NCBI RefSeq assembly: GCF_016466415.2
Contig: NZ_CP066771.1
Location: 3,286,001 to 3,350,000, forward strand
DNA from: Ralstonia pickettii
GTDB taxonomy: Bacteria; Pseudomonadota; Gammaproteobacteria; Burkholderiales; Burkholderiaceae
Reading direction: 5' to 3'
DNA length: 64,000 nucleotides
Shown here: positions 27,511-36,448 of the stretch, piece by piece
Layout: each line of letters begins with the position of its first letter
How positions within the stretch are numbered: position 1 is the stretch's first letter
Position numbers and translations under genes: made by a program
Notes under the pieces: model-generated
The model's input: the letters and a program-made list of their open reading frames with translations, nothing else
Databases searched by the model: none
What the model was told of the DNA's origin: nothing

Positions 27511-28698
27511 ATGCACTCTCAGCCCGCCGTGCAAACAGCCACGAAAGCGCGCCAGCCTTACGTTTGCGCCCTATCGGCGCTTGCCGCGGCAGCGCTTTTC
27601 TGCATGGGCACCGCCCACGCCGCCGAGCGCACTGTGACGCCGGCGCAACAGGCGCAGGCCGTGACCGCTGCTCAAGCGGGCATCCCTGAAACCGAACTGT
27701 CCGCCACCGCGCCAGCGCAGTACACCGTGCGCCGTGGTGACACGCTCTGGGCGATCTCGGGCAAGTACCTGAAGCGGCCTTATCGCTGGCCCGAGCTGTG
27801 GGGCATGAACCGCGAGCAGATCCGCAACCCGCATCTGATCTACCCGGGCCAGATCCTGTATCTGCATCACGCGAATGGCCGCGCATGGCTGTCGAGTTCG
27901 CCGGCATCGGCGGATGGCAGCACGGTGCGCCTGTCGCCGCATACCCGCGTGTCGGGGCAGGACGGTGACGCCATCTCCAGCATTCCCTCCGCCGCCATCG
28001 AGCCGTTCCTGACCCAGCCGATCGTGGTGGATGAAGACACGCTGGCCACGCCGGCGCGCATCTTTTCGCTGCCTGAAGGCCGCGTTTATCTTGGCAAGGG
28101 CGAGAACGCCTATGCCCGCGGCCTGCCGCAGGGCGAAGGCGGCCAGGCCGGTACCGAATGGCAGGCGTATCGCCCAGTCCGTCCGCTCAAGGATCCGGTG
28201 ACGGGCAACGTGCTCGGCTATGAAGCCGACTTCCTCGGTACGCTGCGCGTGGTGCGCGCGGCGACCGGTCCGCAGGCGGTGACCAAGATGGAAGTGCTGT
28301 CGTCCAAGGAAGAAATGGGCGTCGGCTCGCAACTGATGCCATTGCCCCCGCGCGTGCCGGTGCGCTATGTGCCGCATGCGCCGGAAGGCGACATGCACGG
28401 CGCGGTCGCCAAGGTGACCGGCGGCGTACGCTTTGGCGGTACCGACCAGGTGGTTGTGCTGAACATCGGCAGCCAGCAGGGGCTGGAGCCGGGTCACGTG
28501 CTGTCGCTGGCACGCGCCGGCGCCGTCGTGAAGGACGCGACGGCCGGCAACGAAGCCGTGCAGCTGCCCGCAGAGCGCTATGGCCTGGCCTTCGTGTTCC
28601 GCGTGTTCCCGCACGTGGCCTATGCGCTGGTGACGGACGCGTCGAACGCCGTGGAAGTGGGCGACAGTGTCAGCAACCCGATGTCGCAGCAACCTTGA
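27511..28698 (+). CDS. LysM peptidoglycan-binding domain protein
   Basis: A 395-residue exported protein. A signal peptide covers residues 1-37 (C-A-L-S-A-L-A-A-A-A-L-F-C-M-G-T-A-H-A-A). A LysM module lies at about residues 70-120 (Y-T-V-R-R-G-D-T-L-W-A-I-S-G-K-Y and P-G-Q-I-L-Y-L) and binds the glycan backbone of peptidoglycan. The rest has no recognised fold; the family is widespread next to dprA in betaproteobacteria. ATG 27511 is chosen because the signal peptide starts here. TAGAAT at 27483-27488 could be a -10. The stop lies inside the possible start of dprA. Confidence 0.9.
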   Translation: MHSQPAVQTATKARQPYVCALSALAAAALFCMGTAHAAERTVTPAQQAQAVTAAQAGIPETELSATAPAQYTVRRGDTLWAISGKYLKRPYRWPELWGMNREQIRNPHLIYPGQILYLHHANGRAWLSSSPASADGSTVRLSPHTRVSGQDGDAISSIPSAAIEPFLTQPIVVDEDTLATPARIFSLPEGRVYLGKGENAYARGLPQGEGGQAGTEWQAYRPVRPLKDPVTGNVLGYEADFLGTLRVVRAATGPQAVTKMEVLSSKEEMGVGSQLMPLPPRVPVRYVPHAPEGDMHGAVAKVTGGVRFGGTDQVVVLNIGSQQGLEPGHVLSLARAGAVVKDATAGNEAVQLPAERYGLAFVFRVFPHVAYALVTDASNAVEVGDSVSNPMSQQP

Positions 28699-29929
28699 AC
28701 TACGCGCTACCGCAGTCCTCGATTTGACCGATGCCTCCCAGGCCGCGGCGCCCGCCGCGGCCGATTCCACTGCCGCCCTCTCCTGCACGCGCGATCCGGC
28801 TGAACTGGCTGCGTGGTTGCGTCTGACTGAAACCCCCGGCGTTGGGCCCGTTGCCGCGCGGCAATTGCTGGCGGCTTTCGGGTTGCCGCAAGATATCTTC
28901 GCCCAGCCATATGCCGCGCTCGCCAAGGTGCTCCCGGAGCGGCAAGCGCGCGCGGTGCTCGCCGAGCCCGACGGCACGCTCGCGGCGCTGATCGAGCGCA
29001 CCGTCGCCTGGGTGAACGAGCCGGGCAACGCCATTTTCACGCTGGCCGATCGCGGCTACCCGCCCCGCCTGCTCGAACTGCCGGACCCGCCGACCCTCCT
29101 GTACACCAAGGGCGACGCCTCCCTGCTGCGCGCCGCCGCGGTGGGTGTGGTGGGCGCGCGCAGCGCCACGGCGGCCGGTATCGACAACGCCCGGGCGTTT
29201 TCCCAGGCGCTGTCGGCGGCGAGCGTGACCGTCGTGTCGGGCCTGGCGCTCGGCATCGATGCGGCCGCGCATGAGGGCGCGCTGGCCGGCCCGGGAAGCA
29301 CCATCGCAGTCGTGGGGACAGGGCTGGATATTGTTTACCCGGCCCGCAACCGGGTGCTGGCGCATCGCATTGCCGAGGCTGGCGTCATCATCTCCGAATA
29401 CCCGCTCGGCATGGGCGCACGTGCCGAGAACTTCCCGCGCCGCAATCGACTGATCTCCGGCTTGGCGCGCGGGCTGCTGGTGGTGGAAGCGGCTGCGCAG
29501 TCCGGCTCGCTGATCACGGCGCGGCTGGCGGCCGAGCAGGGGCGCGATGTGTTTGCGATTCCCGGGTCGATCCATTCGCCGCTGGCCAAGGGCTGCCACC
29601 TGCTGATCAAGCAGGGCGCCAAGCTGGTGGAAACCGCCGCCGATATCCTCGACGAACTCGGCTGGGGGCGTGCTGCAGCGCCGGCCAAACGTGCGACGCG
29701 TACGGCTACGGTCCAGCCACCTGAGGCTGCGCCGGCCCCCGCCCGCGCGGCGCCGAGTGCCGCCGAAACGGCGCTACTCGGCGCGCTCGGCTTTGATCCC
29801 GTCGATCTGGATACCTTGTGTGAGCGCACCGGGCAGGCAGCGGCCGCGCTCTCTTCACAGCTCCTGGCGCTGGAGCTTGATAGCCGCGTCGAGCGTCAGC
29901 CCGGCGGGCGCTTCCTGCGGCTTCCGTAA
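28667..29929 (+). CDS. dprA: DNA-processing protein DprA
   Basis: A protein of up to 420 residues that loads RecA on incoming single-stranded DNA during natural transformation. A helical SAM-like N-terminus (G-V-G-P-V-A-A-R-Q-L-L near residue 57) precedes the extended Rossmann fold with V-G-A-R-S-A-T-A-A-G, S-G-L-A-L-G-I-D-A-A-A-H, the G-T-G-L-D loop, F-P-R-R-N-R-L-I-S-G and A-A-A-Q-S-G-S-L-I-T-A. A winged-helix domain ends the protein (residues 365-420). The GTG start at 28667 overlaps the LysM gene by 32 bases; TTG at 28724 is the main alternative and neither has a clear ribosome binding site. Confidence 0.93.
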   Translation: MSATRCRSNLELRATAVLDLTDASQAAAPAAADSTAALSCTRDPAELAAWLRLTETPGVGPVAARQLLAAFGLPQDIFAQPYAALAKVLPERQARAVLAEPDGTLAALIERTVAWVNEPGNAIFTLADRGYPPRLLELPDPPTLLYTKGDASLLRAAAVGVVGARSATAAGIDNARAFSQALSAASVTVVSGLALGIDAAAHEGALAGPGSTIAVVGTGLDIVYPARNRVLAHRIAEAGVIISEYPLGMGARAENFPRRNRLISGLARGLLVVEAAAQSGSLITARLAAEQGRDVFAIPGSIHSPLAKGCHLLIKQGAKLVETAADILDELGWGRAAAPAKRATRTATVQPPEAAPAPARAAPSAAETALLGALGFDPVDLDTLCERTGQAAAALSSQLLALELDSRVERQPGGRFLRLP

Positions 29930-29991
29930 AAGCGTGCCTACAATAGGCGCGGCCCCTTCGCCACGCCGCTTATCGTTCAGCCCCGTTTTTC

Positions 29992-30372
29992 ATGCCACTG
30001 CTCTCGCCCGACTCCGACGCCGCTGCGCTCCACGCGGGCATTCGCTCCGGGCAACTGCTGGTCGCGTGCCTGTGCGCAGAGTGGTGCGGCACGTGCCGCA
30101 GCTATCGCACGACCTTCACTGAGCTGGCGCAGCGGCATCCGGAGTGCTGCTTCGTCTGGGTCGATGTGGAAGACCATGCCGACGCGCTGGGCGATTTCGA
30201 CGTGGAAAACTTTCCGACCCTGCTGGTGCAGCGAGGGAGCGATGTGTTGTTTTTCGGCCCGGTCCTGCCTCACGCGGGCGTTGTTGAAGGATTGATTTCG
30301 CGTGATCTGGGCGTTGCTCCCGCGGTACCGGCGGCCCCGGACTTGCGAGGCTGGCTGTTGGAATCGGCGTGA
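29992..30372 (+). CDS. thioredoxin-like protein with WCGTC motif
   Basis: A 126-residue cytoplasmic protein with a thioredoxin fold. The redox pair C32-C35 sits in A-E-W-C-G-T-C-R-S-Y, the cis-proline is in N-F-P-T-L-L-V near residue 70, and there is no signal peptide. The C-terminal quarter (P-A-V-P-A-A-P) is short and proline rich. The C-G-T-C dipeptide differs from the C-G-P-C of classical thioredoxins, so redox potential may differ. It lies 62 bases after dprA, and a link with DprA is not established. Bases 30373-30625 up to topB show no gene; TTGACA at 30382 has no matching -10. Confidence 0.85.
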   Translation: MPLLSPDSDAAALHAGIRSGQLLVACLCAEWCGTCRSYRTTFTELAQRHPECCFVWVDVEDHADALGDFDVENFPTLLVQRGSDVLFFGPVLPHAGVVEGLISRDLGVAPAVPAAPDLRGWLLESA

Positions 30373-30625
30373 TTCCAAGTCTTGACAGGGCGGAGCGCCG
30401 CATGCGCCACTCTATTGCGCCTGAAAAGGAACCGCGCTTATGATTGGCGGCCAAATTTGGGCCGGCCGAACATGAAGGACGCCCAAATGGGCGCGCTGAC
30501 AAGCGTCGCCGGCACTTGAAGTCGGCAGGCGTTGCCATAAGACTCTAAAAAAACACGCGAACGGTCGTTATAGAAAAGCGACTTCTTCTTTACCCGATCA
30601 CTTGCGATCGCCAGGATCCGCTCAC

Positions 30626-33256
30626 ATGTCCAAGGCTCTCATCATTGCCGAAAAACCGTCGGTCGCCGCTGATATCGCGCGCGCGCTGGGTGGCTTCACC
30701 AAGCACGACGAGTACTTTGAGAGCGACGACTACGTCCTCTCCTCGGCGGTTGGCCACCTGGTCGAGATTGCCGCGCCGGATGAATACGAAGTCAAGCGCG
30801 GTAAATGGAGCTTCGCTCACCTGCCCGTGATCCCGCCGCACTTTGATCTGCGCCCGATCGCCAAGTCCGAGTCGCGCCTGAAGGTGCTGACGCGCCTGAT
30901 CAAGCGCAAGGACGTGACCAGTCTGATCAACGCATGTGACGCGGGGCGCGAAGGCGAGTTGATCTTCCGCCTGATCGCGCAACATGCAAACACCAAGCTG
31001 CCGGTAAAGCGACTGTGGCTCCAGTCGATGACGCCGCAATCCATCCGTGATGGCTTTGGCAAGCTGCGCAGCAACGAAGACATGATGCCGCTAGCGGACG
31101 CCGCGCGCTGCCGTTCCGAGGCCGATTGGCTCGTCGGTATCAACGGCACGCGCGCCATGACGGCGTTCAACAGCAAGGGCGGCGGCTTCTTCCTGACCAC
31201 CGTGGGCCGCGTGCAAACGCCCACGTTGTCGATCGTGGTGGAGCGCGAAGAGAAGATCAAACGCTTCGTGCCGCGCGATTACTGGGAAGTGCGCGCCGAG
31301 TTCATCGCCGCGGCCGGCCTGTACGAAGGCCGCTGGTTCGACCCGAAGTTCAAGAAGAACGAGTTCGATCCAGAGCAACGCGATTCGCGTCTGTGGAGCG
31401 AGGCCGAGGCCAAAAGCATCGTGGCCGCGTGTCGCGACAAGCCGGGCACCGTGACCGAAGAGTCGAAGCCGTCAACGCAGATGTCGCCGGCGCTGTTCGA
31501 CCTGACCAGCCTGCAGCGCGAGGCCAACGGCCGCTTCGGCTTCTCGGCCAAGAACACGCTGGGCCTGGCGCAGGCGCTGTATGAAAAGCACAAGGTGCTG
31601 ACCTACCCGCGTACCGATTCGCGCGCGCTGCCCGAAGACTACCTGGGCACGGTCAAGCAGACGCTGGACATGCTGGGCGAAAGCTCGCCCAACTACCTGA
31701 CGCACGCGAAGAAGATTCTCGCCAACCAGTGGGTCAAGCCGAACAAGCGGATCTTCGACAACAGCAAGATCAGCGATCACTTCGCCATCATCCCGACGCT
31801 GCAGGCGCCGAAGAACCTCTCGGAGCCCGAGCAGAAACTGTACGACCTGGTGGTGCGCCGCTTCCTGGCGGTGTTCTTCCCGGCCGCCGAATACCAAGTC
31901 ACCACGCGGATTACCGAGGTGGCGGGGCATCACTTCAAGACCGAAGGCAAGGTGCTGGTGAACCCGGGCTGGCTGGTCGTGTACGGCCGCGAAGCGCAGG
32001 GCGAAGATGCCAACCTCGTGCCGGTCGCCAAGGACGAGAAGGTCAAGACGGACAAGGTCGAGCCGGTGGGCCTGACCACCAAGCCACCCGCACGCTATAA
32101 CGAAGCGACGCTGCTTTCTGCCATGGAGGGCGCCGGCAAGCTGGTCGACGACGACGCGCTGCGCGAAGCCATGGCCGGCAAGGGCCTGGGCACGCCAGCC
32201 ACGCGCGCGGCCATCATCGAAGGTCTGCTGACGGAAAAGTACCTCGTGCGCGAGGGCCGTGAGCTGATCCCGACGGCCAAGGCCTTCCAGCTGATGACGC
32301 TGCTGCGCGGCCTGGGCGTGGAAGAACTGACGCAAGCCGAGTTGACCGGCGGCTGGGAGCACAAGCTTTCCCTCATCGAGCGTGGTCAGCTGGAGCGCGA
32401 CGAATTCATGCGCGAGATCGCGCAGATGACGCAGCAGATCGTCAAGCGCGCGAAGGAATACGACAGCGACACCATCCCCGGCGACTATGCGACGCTTTCC
32501 ACGCCCTGTCCGCAATGCGGGCACGTGGTCAAGGAAAACTACCGCCGCTTCGCGTGCAGCCACTGCGACTTCTCGATCAGCAAGATTCCGGGTGGACGCC
32601 AGTTCGAGCTGGACGAGGTGGAAGAGCTGCTGACCAACAAGACCATCGGCCCGCTGCAGGGTTTCCGCAGCAAGATGGGCCGACCGTTTGCGGCCATCCT
32701 CAAGCTGGCGCAGGAAGACGGTCACTGGAAGATGGAGTTCGACTTCGGCCAGAACGACGAAGACGATGGCGAGCCGGTCGATTTCTCCGGCCAGGAAAGC
32801 GTCGGCCACTGCCCGAAGTGCAATGGTAACGTCTACGAGCACGGCCTGAAGTACGTGTGCGAGAACGCCGTGGCGCAGCCCAAGACCTGCGACTTCACCA
32901 CCGGCAAGATCATCCTGCAGCAGGAAATCAGCCGCGAGCAGTTGGCCAAGCTGCTGACCGAAGGCAAGACGGACCTGCTGACCGGCTTCAAGTCGGCGCG
33001 CACAGGGCGCAACTTCAAGGCGTTCCTCGTCAAGCAGCCGGACGGCAAGATCGGCTTCGAATTCGAGCCGCGTGGCGAAGGCAAGGGCAAGCCCGGTGCC
33101 AAGACGGCGGCGAAGAAGACGACGGCTGCGGCCAAGACGCCCGCTGCAAAGAAGGCGCCCGCCAAGACCGCAAGCAAGACGGCTGCCAAGAAGGCCCCGG
33201 CGCGCAAGAAAGCCGCTGAAGCCGAGGCCGACGAGGAAAGCACCAGCGAAACCTGA
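30626..33256 (+). CDS. topB: DNA topoisomerase III
   Basis: An 876-residue type IA topoisomerase that relaxes and decatenates DNA. The N-terminal Toprim domain has I-I-A-E-K-P-S-V-A-A-D-I-A and D-A-G-R-E-G-E (about residues 105-111). The catalytic tyrosine Y327 lies in T-Y-P-R-T-D-S-R. A region from about residue 630 holds C-P-Q-C and C-S-H-C zinc-finger pairs and a second set with C-P-K-C. The last 60 residues are Lys/Ala-rich, resembling histone H1, then acidic. The ATG at 30626 fits the family start M-S-K-A-L-I-I-A-E-K. A strong terminator follows. Confidence 0.97.
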   Translation: MSKALIIAEKPSVAADIARALGGFTKHDEYFESDDYVLSSAVGHLVEIAAPDEYEVKRGKWSFAHLPVIPPHFDLRPIAKSESRLKVLTRLIKRKDVTSLINACDAGREGELIFRLIAQHANTKLPVKRLWLQSMTPQSIRDGFGKLRSNEDMMPLADAARCRSEADWLVGINGTRAMTAFNSKGGGFFLTTVGRVQTPTLSIVVEREEKIKRFVPRDYWEVRAEFIAAAGLYEGRWFDPKFKKNEFDPEQRDSRLWSEAEAKSIVAACRDKPGTVTEESKPSTQMSPALFDLTSLQREANGRFGFSAKNTLGLAQALYEKHKVLTYPRTDSRALPEDYLGTVKQTLDMLGESSPNYLTHAKKILANQWVKPNKRIFDNSKISDHFAIIPTLQAPKNLSEPEQKLYDLVVRRFLAVFFPAAEYQVTTRITEVAGHHFKTEGKVLVNPGWLVVYGREAQGEDANLVPVAKDEKVKTDKVEPVGLTTKPPARYNEATLLSAMEGAGKLVDDDALREAMAGKGLGTPATRAAIIEGLLTEKYLVREGRELIPTAKAFQLMTLLRGLGVEELTQAELTGGWEHKLSLIERGQLERDEFMREIAQMTQQIVKRAKEYDSDTIPGDYATLSTPCPQCGHVVKENYRRFACSHCDFSISKIPGGRQFELDEVEELLTNKTIGPLQGFRSKMGRPFAAILKLAQEDGHWKMEFDFGQNDEDDGEPVDFSGQESVGHCPKCNGNVYEHGLKYVCENAVAQPKTCDFTTGKIILQQEISREQLAKLLTEGKTDLLTGFKSARTGRNFKAFLVKQPDGKIGFEFEPRGEGKGKPGAKTAAKKTTAAAKTPAAKKAPAKTASKTAAKKAPARKKAAEAEADEESTSET

Positions 33257-33282
33257 TCGCGGTTTCGCAAGCATCAATGCAA

Positions 33283-33313
33283 ACGGGAGGACACTGTCCT
33301 CCCGTTTTGTTTT
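33283..33313. terminator. Rho-independent terminator after topB
   Basis: ACGGGAGGACA 33283-33293 and TGTCCTCCCGT 33295-33305 pair over 8 to 11 bases, followed by TTTTGTTTT. It lies 27 bases after the topB stop and before the convergent LysR gene. Confidence 0.9.
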
Positions 33314-33329
33314 GGCGATGCGGCTCGGC

Positions 33330-34268
33330 TTACGCGGCTTCGCTCAGGCCGCGGCCGGCGCGCGCTTCGCTGTGCTTGACCTCCATCGCCTGCGCCAGCA
33401 TGTAATCGATGAACGTGCGGACCTTTGTCGGCAGGAATTTGCGACTGGGGTACACCAGCGACAGCGACCGGTGCGGCAACTTGTATTGCGGCAGCACGCG
33501 CACCAGACGTCCGGACTCCAGATCCGGCCGGGCCATGTACGACGACAGAATCGCGATGCCCATGTCGGCGAGCACGGCGCGGTGCATCAGTTCGGCATTG
33601 CTGGTGACGAGCGAGGGCTGCACCGGCACCGAGATCGACTGGCCGTCGGGCGTGCTCATCTCCCATTCGTGACGCAGTTGCGGATGCCACATGGCGATGA
33701 CGCGGTGCTCGGCAATATCTTCGGCGCGCTGGGGCGTGGAATGCTGGCGGAGGTAGGCTGGCGTGGCGGCCATGACCATCTCGGCGGAAATCATTCGGCG
33801 TGCGACCAGGTGCGAGCCAAGGCCGAGTTCTGAAACCATGATGCCGACGTCGCGGCCATCCTCGACGATGTCGATCGGGCGATCGGACAGCGCCACGTCA
33901 AACGTCACCTCGGGATAGAGCTGCTGGAAGCGCGCCAGCAGCATGGGCAGCACGTGCAGCCCGAACATGACGGGCGCGACGATGCGCAGGCCACCGACCA
34001 GCGCCTGGCTGCGCGAGGTGGCCAGCGATTCGGCCTCGTCAATGTCGAGCAGGATCTGCGCACAGCGCTGCAGGTAGGTTTCGCCCACATCGGTCAGCGA
34101 CAGGCTGCGCGTGGTGCGGTTGAGCAGGCGCGTGCCCAGATGCGCCTCCAGGTCGGCCACGTAGCGCGTGACCACGGCATTGCTCATCGACAGATGCTGG
34201 GCTGCCCGGGCGAAGCTGCCAAGCTCCACCACCTTGGAAAACACCCGCATCGACTGCAAACGATCCAT
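33330..34268 (-). CDS. LysR family transcriptional regulator
   Basis: A 312-residue DNA-binding regulator. The N-terminal winged helix-turn-helix (residues 1-60, M-D-R-L-Q-S-M-R-V-F-S-K-V-V-E-L-G-S-F-A and A-V-T-R-Y-V-A-D-L-E) and the two-lobed effector domain (residues 90-300) are typical. This is the group often called CrgA/AaeR-like, which controls a divergent gene using a small organic acid. It is divergent from an acyl-CoA ligase gene 452 bases away, its most likely target. The ligand is unknown. It ends convergent with topB, separated by a terminator. Confidence 0.93.
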   Translation of the reverse strand: MDRLQSMRVFSKVVELGSFARAAQHLSMSNAVVTRYVADLEAHLGTRLLNRTTRSLSLTDVGETYLQRCAQILLDIDEAESLATSRSQALVGGLRIVAPVMFGLHVLPMLLARFQQLYPEVTFDVALSDRPIDIVEDGRDVGIMVSELGLGSHLVARRMISAEMVMAATPAYLRQHSTPQRAEDIAEHRVIAMWHPQLRHEWEMSTPDGQSISVPVQPSLVTSNAELMHRAVLADMGIAILSSYMARPDLESGRLVRVLPQYKLPHRSLSLVYPSRKFLPTKVRTFIDYMLAQAMEVKHSEARAGRGLSEAA

Positions 34269-34720
34269 TCCAGCCTCTCACATAATTTGTTGTCAAAAAT
34301 AGAACAAATCTGTCACGACAGCAAATATTTAATATTGTCACAAGCAATTCACTGCCTAGGGGCAATCCTTGAATGTGAGCACACGCTCATGTAAGAATGC
34401 CGACGCAATTTGCGTTTGCGATGTTTCATTGCCGGGGCTGCGTATCCGACTTCTCACCGATTGACGCAACAGCTGATTTGCGCCGAGACTCTATACCGAA
34501 CGGTAGATTTTTGTGGGATTCGTCTTGCGCGAGGTCAGGTTCGGCCCAAATCGTGGGTGGAACAGGGTCTTGCGCAAATCGGTGCGACGGTAGCCAGACG
34601 GCTTCGCCATACTCGAACGATGGATGCCGCGAACCCTGACCCGCATGAGCGCCCCGCAACGAGGGCAGCCATCACGGCCGATGTGTCGCCCCGCGATGCC
34701 GGCGGCCGAGGAGACACCAC
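34269..34720. other. 452-base AT-enriched intergenic region between LysR and the acyl-CoA ligase
   Basis: No convincing gene is seen. The first 90 bases are AT-rich relative to the surroundings and contain TGTCACGACA (34311-34320), a short inverted repeat, and AATATTTAATATT-like symmetry after it. A 12-base perfect palindrome TACCGAACGGTA lies at 34494-34505, downstream of a TTGACG at 34461-34466. Such signals suit a divergent LysR promoter region, but no -10 with good spacing was found. Confidence 0.5.
34494..34505. promoter_or_regulatory. 12-bp palindrome TACCGAACGGTA, operator-like
   Basis: TACCG-AA-CGGTA is a perfect palindrome, 216 bases before the acyl-CoA ligase start. Palindromes with an A-C-C-G/C-G-G-T core are common binding sites of TetR-type repressors; no tetR gene is near, so the assignment is open. 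Confidence 0.35.
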
Positions 34721-36409
34721 ATGACCATCCAGAACCGCGAACCGGTCAATTATCTGGCAGGCGAGATGCCGCTGCACCGGTATTGCGCCCACCATGCGCA
34801 GCAGACGCCCGAGCGCATCGCCCTGTTGTGGTATGGCCGCACGATCTGCTGGCGGGAGCTGGATCAGGCCTCGACACGGCTGGCGGTGCAGCTGCGGCGC
34901 TTGGGCGTGACACGCGGCGACCGCGTTGCATTGTTTTTGCACAATTGTCCGCAAGCCATCGTGGCGCATCTGGCCACGGCCAAGCTGGGCGGCATCGTTG
35001 TGCCGTGCGGGCCGCTGTCGCGCCAACACGAGCTGCGCGACCAACTGGCCGATTCCGGCGCCAAGATTCTGGTGGCCGCGGCAGACCTGATGCCGATCGT
35101 CGAGGCCGCCAGGCCGGGGACGTCGGTCACGACCGTCATCACGACGCGCTATGCCGATCTGCAGCCTTCGCAGCCGGCCTGCCGTAAGGCGCTGGCCGTG
35201 CCGCCCGAGTTGATTGCCGCCGATGCCTCGTCGGCGCCGCCGCTCAAGAACAGGCCGGGCGCCGCGCAGCTTGACCTGATGCAGTTGATGGCTGAGCCCG
35301 TGGATGTGGCCGAGCGCAACGCGGTGGCGGCTATCGAGGTGAGCCTGGACGACGTTGCGCTGATGGTCTACACGTCGGGCACCACCGGCCGCCCGAAGGG
35401 CGCCATGCTCACGCACCGCAACGCACTGTACAAGACCGCCGTCACGGTGCAGGTCAGCGGCATCCATGCCGCGGACGTGATGCTGGCGGTGGCGCCGCTG
35501 TCTCATATCGCCGGCATGCTGATGGGCATGAACGTGATGCTGTACTCCGGTGCGACGACCATCCTGCTCTATCGGTTCGATCCTCTGGCCGTGCTGCAGG
35601 CGATCGACCGCTACCGCGTGACACGCTGGTACAGCATGACGCCGATGAATCTGGCGGTCATGGCGCATCCGGACGCGGCGCAGTACCGCATGGAATCCTT
35701 GGTGGCCAACCCATGCACCAGCTTCGGTGTCACCCTGACCGAAGCGATTGCCGAGCAGTGGCGTGCTTTTGCCGGCCCGCAATGCCGCATCTACGAAGCG
35801 GCCTATGGGCTGTCGGAAACCCACACCTGCGACGCCATCACGCCCGCCGAGGCTCCGCGCTGGGGATGGCACGGCAAGATCGTCCCGCAGACCGAGGTAT
35901 GCATCGTCGACCCGCACACCGGCGCAGAATTGCCGCCCGGCCAAGCGGGTGAGATCACCATCCGCAGCCCCGGCGTGTTCCGCGGCTACTGGCAGCGCGA
36001 CGAGGCCACGCGCGCCGTCCTGCACAACGGTTTTCTGCGCACCGGCGATATCGGTCAGGTCTCGCCCGACGGCTACCTGCAATGGCAGGGGCGCATCAAG
36101 GAAATGATCAAGGTGTCGGGCTACAGCGTGTTCCCGGAAGAGGTCGAGGCGCTGCTGTCGCGCCACCCCGGCATCCGCCAAGTGGCCGTGACGCCCATTC
36201 CCGATCCCGACAAGGGCGAAGTCGTGTGCGCGCACGTGGTACCGATGAGCGGCGTGACGCTCTCGGAAGCCGAGCTGATTGCATGGTCGCGCGACAACAT
36301 GGCGCCATACAAGGTGCCGCGGCGCGTGAAGTTCCACGATGCGCTGCCCGCCACCGCAACGGGCAAGGTGCTGCGAAGGTTGCTGCGCGAAGAAGCCGTC
36401 GCCGCCTGA
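34721..36409 (+). CDS. class I AMP-dependent acyl-CoA synthetase/ligase
   Basis: A 562-residue cytoplasmic adenylate-forming enzyme that activates a carboxylic acid with ATP and joins it to CoA. The phosphate loop Y-T-S-G-T-T-G-R-P-K-G-A-M lies near residues 219-231, followed by Y-G-L-S-E-T-H-T, the R-T-G-D-I-G hinge region near residue 435 and the C-terminal catalytic lysine in T-A-T-G-K-V-L-R-R-L-L. The substrate is not evident; medium- or long-chain fatty acids and aromatic acids are all possible. The start ATG 34721 has GAGGAG upstream. It is divergent from the LysR regulator, which probably controls it. Confidence 0.92.
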   Translation: MTIQNREPVNYLAGEMPLHRYCAHHAQQTPERIALLWYGRTICWRELDQASTRLAVQLRRLGVTRGDRVALFLHNCPQAIVAHLATAKLGGIVVPCGPLSRQHELRDQLADSGAKILVAAADLMPIVEAARPGTSVTTVITTRYADLQPSQPACRKALAVPPELIAADASSAPPLKNRPGAAQLDLMQLMAEPVDVAERNAVAAIEVSLDDVALMVYTSGTTGRPKGAMLTHRNALYKTAVTVQVSGIHAADVMLAVAPLSHIAGMLMGMNVMLYSGATTILLYRFDPLAVLQAIDRYRVTRWYSMTPMNLAVMAHPDAAQYRMESLVANPCTSFGVTLTEAIAEQWRAFAGPQCRIYEAAYGLSETHTCDAITPAEAPRWGWHGKIVPQTEVCIVDPHTGAELPPGQAGEITIRSPGVFRGYWQRDEATRAVLHNGFLRTGDIGQVSPDGYLQWQGRIKEMIKVSGYSVFPEEVEALLSRHPGIRQVAVTPIPDPDKGEVVCAHVVPMSGVTLSEAELIAWSRDNMAPYKVPRRVKFHDALPATATGKVLRRLLREEAVAA

Positions 36410-36413
36410 AAGC

Positions 36414-36448
36414 AAAACGGCCGCCCAATTCTGGCGGCCGTTTTTTTT
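36414..36448. terminator. terminator between the acyl-CoA ligase and rodA
   Basis: AAAACGGCCGCC 36414-36425 pairs with GGCGGCCGTTTT 36433-36444 and is followed by four more T residues; it ends the ligase transcript. On the minus strand a shorter T run follows, so it may also stop the rod-shape operon. Confidence 0.9.

Noticed and set aside
30382-30420. TTGACA at 30382 as a topB promoter.
   Set aside because: No -10-like hexamer lies 15-19 bases downstream; the nearest, TCTATT at 30411, is 23 bases away.
34397-34639. An 80-residue reading frame upstream of the acyl-CoA ligase.
   Set aside because: Composition and codon use look random, there is no ribosome binding site, and it overlaps the probable promoter region.
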